Source of the DNA: Sipunculus nudus
Lineage: Eukaryota > Annelida > Sipuncula > Golfingiida > Sipunculidae
Length of the DNA: 64,000 nucleotides
Assembly: GCA_026874595.1 (NCBI GenBank)
Contig: CM049322.1
Location: 40,604,840-40,668,839 of the forward strand
Direction: 5' to 3'
Notes under the pieces: generated by a model
What the model was told of the DNA's origin: nothing
Databases searched by the model: none
Seen by the model: the letters and a program-made list of their open reading frames with translations, nothing else
Translations under genes and position numbers: made by a program
In this document: positions 60,100 through 64,000 of the stretch, one piece after another
How the letters are laid out: the number at the start of each line of letters is the position of its first letter
How positions within the stretch are numbered: the first letter of the stretch is position 1

Positions 60100-61115
60100 C
60101 GGTTTCTCCTGCCAAAAATCTTAAAAATCAGACGAAGAACGATTAAATCGGACTAGTTGGAAGGTCTGATATGTCAATAATGAAAAATTTGATACAAAAG
60201 CTCAAATATCTGAACAACAGTTGCATTGATCACCATGATTCTTTGCATGGATATTAATCATGGAGTGTTTCATCAGTTTCTGCAGACTGGTGGCGCTACC
60301 TGTATTTTTTCGATTTTTTTACGATTTTAATTCTCTATTTTTGGACCTAAAAAGGTGCCGTCTTCTGTTAACAGGGCACAAATCGTTACCGCTCGACCTG
60401 GAATCTTCTAACTTTGCATCAAGAGAGGTCAATGAAAAGTCTTCTTCGAAACCTGGAATTTAGTCTCTGTTACCCATACTCTTCAAGCTATGGGGCTCCG
60501 AAGTACCCCGCGGAATAATGAAAAATTTGATACAAAAGCTCAAGTATCTGAACAACTAATGCATTGATCACCATGATTCTTTGCATAGATATTAATCATG
60601 GAGTGTTTCATCAGTTTGTGAATACTGGTGACGCCACCTGTATCTTTTAGATTTATTACGATTTCTTTCTCTATTTTGAGACCTTAAAAGATGATGTCAT
60701 CTGTTAAAAGGGCAAAAAACAGAACGACTAGACTTAGAATCTTCTTTCATGACTTGCTGGGAGGCCCATAAAAAGACTCCTTGGAAACCTGAAATAAGGT
60801 CTCTGTCACCCATATTGCCCGAGTTATGGGGCTCAGAAGTACCCCCAAATAAATTAATATTTGATACAAAAGTAGGGCACAAATCATAACTATGGGGCCC
60901 AGAGTCTTCTAACTTGCCAACCTTAAAGTTCTTCAAAAGTTCTCTCCTCAAAACTGAAATTGGGTCACATTGACCTATATTTTCAAAGTTTTAGGCTATG
61001 CTTGAGCGTCCAAGAAATATTGCAAAATACACACAAATTGCTAGATTCCAAAGGAAAGGCTGGTTGGATTGTCATCAAATCTGTTGTGCTTATGGGTCTT
61101 GATGAACTTAAACTA
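60100..61115 (+). repeat. Satellite block A, second copy
   Basis: Matches block A from CTCCTGCCAAAAATCTTAAA (58498 and 60108) through GGTTGGATTGTCATCAAAT (59437 and 61063). Similarity ends just after TCTTGATGAAC. Internal units start near 60188 and 60528. Confidence 0.85.
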
Positions 61116-61219
61116 ATATGCATGAAAAATGATGCCACCTATCTTAATTGGTTGTATGTGCAAGGACGTATTATGAACATGTGAGTCGGCTGAGCGTCAT
61201 TACCCATGGGTCACGTTTT

Positions 61220-61585
61220 TTTTTCAGGTAAATCCGCAAATTGCTAGCAAATTGCTACTTTGACAACCAGGTCCCTCTCTCCAGGTCCGGCCGATCGCAA
61301 ATTGCTAAAAAATTTTTTTCGGGTAAATCCGCAAATTGCTAGCAAATTGCTATTTTGATAGCCAGCCCCCCCCCCCCCCCCCCCCTTTCTCCTGGGCACC
61401 CAGGTCGCAAATTCCTAGCAATTTTCGGATACCCCCGGCCAATTTTTTTCTGGTCAATCCGCAAATTGCTAGCATATTTCTACTTAGCCAAGCCCCTTCT
61501 CTCCTGGCTACCCGTCACAGACCAGATGGGACTAGCAAATTGCTAGCTTTTTGCTGACACCCCCCCCCCCCCCCCCCCCCTTCCC
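61220..61585. repeat. ~110-bp minisatellite with GCTAGC cores and poly-C
   Basis: Three to four units containing AATCCGCAAATTGCTAGCAA ATTGCTA, a TTTTTTC tract and CCAGG or CTCTCC blocks. It carries poly-C runs at 61366-61385 (20) and 61560-61580 (21). The core matches that of the array at 55125. It is part of an 830-base insertion that separates block A' from block B'. Confidence 0.8.
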
Positions 61586-61799
61586 CGGCCATTTTTTTTT
61601 TTTTTTTTCTCAGGGAAACGTCTCGGCGGAAATCCAAAAAGTCCCATCAGCTTAAGTACAGGGCATACAGGAAAACCGTCAGTTCCCCGCCTCCCTTCAT
61701 GAGGCGACAGTCGATTTGCGATCGCGATCATTGCTTCTACCGATTATGTACTAGTAATTTTGTTAGAGGTAGCTCTTTCATGTACAGCTGTTTAATTTG

Positions 61800-62920
61800 C
61801 GCGGTCATTGGTAAGTCCGTGATACGGACATATCATATAATACATGTAACAAGCACAAACTTATCGTACATCCCCTGAAGGATATATTAATTTTCCTATG
61901 GCTGAAAGGCTAGGGTTATCAATATGACGGACTTATCATATGCTACCTGTGTCAGGCACTTACTGAAGCATTCCATGCTGAAGGGTTAGTGTTACCCATT
62001 TTGAAAATTGACAAGCTTGCACTGGATTATTTCATTACATAAGGCCTACGCTTACCCTTGTCAAAGACATATCTTGTGGTACCTGTCACAAACACAAACA
62101 ATTAGGACGTATCATGCCCGACCTGTCCTTGCACTAGGGAAGTGATATATGAACACTGTAACAAGCATTTACTGGAGTTTTCCATGCCCGAAGGGTTAGG
62201 GTTGCTCATATTACGGACATATTGTGTAATATCTGTGTTAATCACATACCGCAGAATCCTTGACCGGAGGATTAGGGTTACTCATATCAGGAACATATAC
62301 AATGCCACACGTGACAAGCACACACTTTAGTATTCGATGCATGAACGGTAAGGGTTACCCGTTTTACGAGGTATCCTGTGCCACGTGCCGTTAGTATTAG
62401 ATAAAGTATTCCATATTCGCAGGGATAGGTTTACCCACATCACAGGCATATCCAGTTGTACCTATGACAAAGAATTATTTGATAATTCCATTGTTGACTG
62501 GTCGACCCTTTGTGATACATAGTATATTACACGTTTGAAAAACACCTACTGGAGTATTCCATGACCGAAGGGCTAGGGTTATCCATGTGAACACCAGTTA
62601 CAAGCACATCGTGAAATACCTATGGTGGAAAGGTAAGGGTTATTCATATGCCATATACCACAATTCGACAAATTAATGATGCATTTCATACCAGGTTGGT
62701 TTTGTTTCCCATATCACAGACATGAAATGACACCTATGACAAGCACATCCTTGATTAATCCATTGTCGAAGGATTCTGTTAACGCGTATCATGGACATGT
62801 CATATGTCATTTGCGAGAAGCACTTAATGGAGTTTTCTATGCACGAAGGGCTAGAATAACCCATATAACGGACATATCATATTCGCCGTGTCGGAAGCAC
62901 TTACTTGATAAGTAACACAT
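61800..62920 (+). repeat. Satellite block B, second and longer copy
   Basis: 61948-62553 repeats 59495-60096 almost exactly; further diverged ~75-bp units lie on both sides (to about 61800 and 62920), for example GAAGGGCTAGGGTTATCCAT at 62567 and GAAGGGCTAGAATAACCCAT at 62845. It is the native array from which block B was probably copied. Confidence 0.8.
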
Positions 62921-63243
62921 GGTTTCTTAAGCTTAATGTTTTATATTGAAGCATGCAGGTAGACAGATCATTTCGCTACACAATATCAATCATTTTTCGC
63001 CAATGCTGGAATAAAAGCAAGCAAGGGGGATTACTTTTTTATCATAACTGAGAAAATAATCAATCTACCCAAGCCCGGTGACCACTGCGCCTGCGGTTCT
63101 TGGTTGTGTAATCGTCCTCATTGCAAGGTCATACTAACGAGCACCCCGAAGACGCACTCGTTGTGAGTGAAAAATGGCCAATGGACACACCCTTTTAGCC
63201 TGGACAGTGCTCACCCTGGGTGCGCCCCCCCCCCCCCCCCCCC
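62921..63243. other. Short intergenic stretch ending in poly-C
   Basis: No gene seen. It ends with a 19-base poly-C run (63225-63243) that abuts the lectin remnant. Confidence 0.5.
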
Positions 63244-63620
63244 AATACCTGGATGAACTTCCTCACATACCTTCGAGGAACACTATCTTGCTTTACTACA
63301 CAACATTTGACATGGTTTGATTCTGGCGCAAGTTTCAGACAAGGAGCGCTACGCGAGAATGCAGGTACATATATTTAAATGCGAAGTTTGCATTAAGGTA
63401 TATTTGAATGCACAAACCCTTGATGCAGACAGCTTACATTGAACATGTTTATTGTTGATCAAACCTTACATTACAGGTATTTTGTTACCCTAAAACCTGG
63501 AATTTAAATCTCCCTAGAATTTAATTGTCTTCATGGACTTTGTATTCTGGAAAGACGAAAAATCCACTGTGGCGCGGTTTGCATTGATTTGTTCTGAGCA
63601 ATGAAAATAAGCATGATCGG
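63244..63620 (+). pseudogene. Lectin remnant: 3' half of the last exon plus 3' flank
   Basis: 63248-63379 aligns to the last exon of the two lectin genes and reads LTWFDSGASFRQGALRENAG near its end, compared with FTWFDSLASFKQGALCEKAA of copy 2. The conserved last domain Cys (C216) is Arg, and the region corresponding to the first part of exon 4 is absent, being replaced by the poly-C junction. The 3' flank continues to match (GTTTATTGTTGATCAAACCT, TTTGCATTGATTTGTTCT). No upstream exons are present, so it is a truncated third copy. A collapsed or mis-assembled poly-C could hide more of it. Confidence 0.75.
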
Positions 63621-64000
63621 GACACATACATACATTCATATATTGAAAATGCATACATATATGATACATATAGATCACTGTACAAGATATATATACACAT
63701 GTACGTGATTCTACCTCTCTCTAATTACGAACCAAAACATTAGCTACTATACATTTACTTTTCATAGAGATAAAGTATTTTGTCAACATGTCTTATGCAT
63801 GAAAAATTATTGCAAACCAGTTGCTAGTAGTCTAGATGGCGTCAGACAGGTGGAATCATCTGCAGTATCTTTGATTATTTTTATGAAAATTTAATGGTCC
63901 ATTTGTGAGTGAGATTCAAAACTTTAGCAATAATATTCAGCATTTATTAATAAAGATGATTCAGTCAAATTTTCATTTTTTTTTTAATTTTGTAAGTGAG
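63621..64000. other. Intergenic, nothing recognised
   Basis: AT-rich sequence to the window edge; no supported feature. Confidence 0.5.

Noticed and set aside
1-64000. CRISPR arrays, operons or prokaryotic defence systems
   Set aside because: All recognised genes are split by GT-AG introns and the repeats are eukaryotic satellites and transposons; no spacer-repeat pattern exists.

Overview
The window looks like AT-rich nuclear DNA of a marine invertebrate, probably a lophotrochozoan such as a mollusc (inference; no species marker is present). The grounds are split genes with GT-AG introns full of (TA)n microsatellites, several animal LINE families, a Penelope-like element, a tRNA-type SINE, many short inverted-repeat elements and satellite DNA.

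Four intact protein-coding genes can be read, in two tandem pairs, all on the + strand. The first pair (CDS 2942-14543 and 23228-35728) encodes solute carrier family 23 transporters (the nucleobase/ascorbate family that includes the vitamin C transporters SVCT1/2). Each has 13 coding exons that sum to exactly 1812 nt, giving 603 residues, with identical exon lengths and phases. They lie in a segmental tandem duplication of about 14-16 kb (2147-16170 and 22391-38610). The second pair (CDS 40272-42200 and 48903-50731) encodes small secreted C-type lectin domain proteins of 223 residues in 4 coding exons each, again with identical exon lengths, in a second duplication (about 38790-42460 and 47680-51010). 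A 3' remnant of a third lectin copy lies at 63244-63620.

The rest is mobile and repeated DNA. 1-1375 holds the 5' part of a Tx1/L1-like LINE on the - strand. The 6 kb between the SLC23 copies carries two non-autonomous DNA transposons. SLC23 copy 2 gained several insertions that copy 1 lacks: a LINE in intron 9, a 5'-inverted LINE fragment in intron 8, a LINE 3' tail in intron 6 and an inverted-repeat element in intron 11. Copy 1 alone has a 298-bp tandem duplication in intron 1. From 51 kb onward there is a Penelope-like fragment, another LINE fragment, two kinds of minisatellite, a broken Gypsy-type LTR element fossil, and a 58.5-62.9 kb satellite block with a higher-order A-B-A'-B' layout.

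Functionally, the SLC23 pair should be plasma-membrane multi-pass permeases with an altered family signature, and the lectin pair should be secreted proteins. No sequence feature links the two families beyond proximity. The most interesting points are the changed SLC23 signature, the paired loss of one lectin disulphide, cysteine repositioning between the two lectins, splice donors taken over by a transposon end and by a microsatellite, and the satellite architecture.
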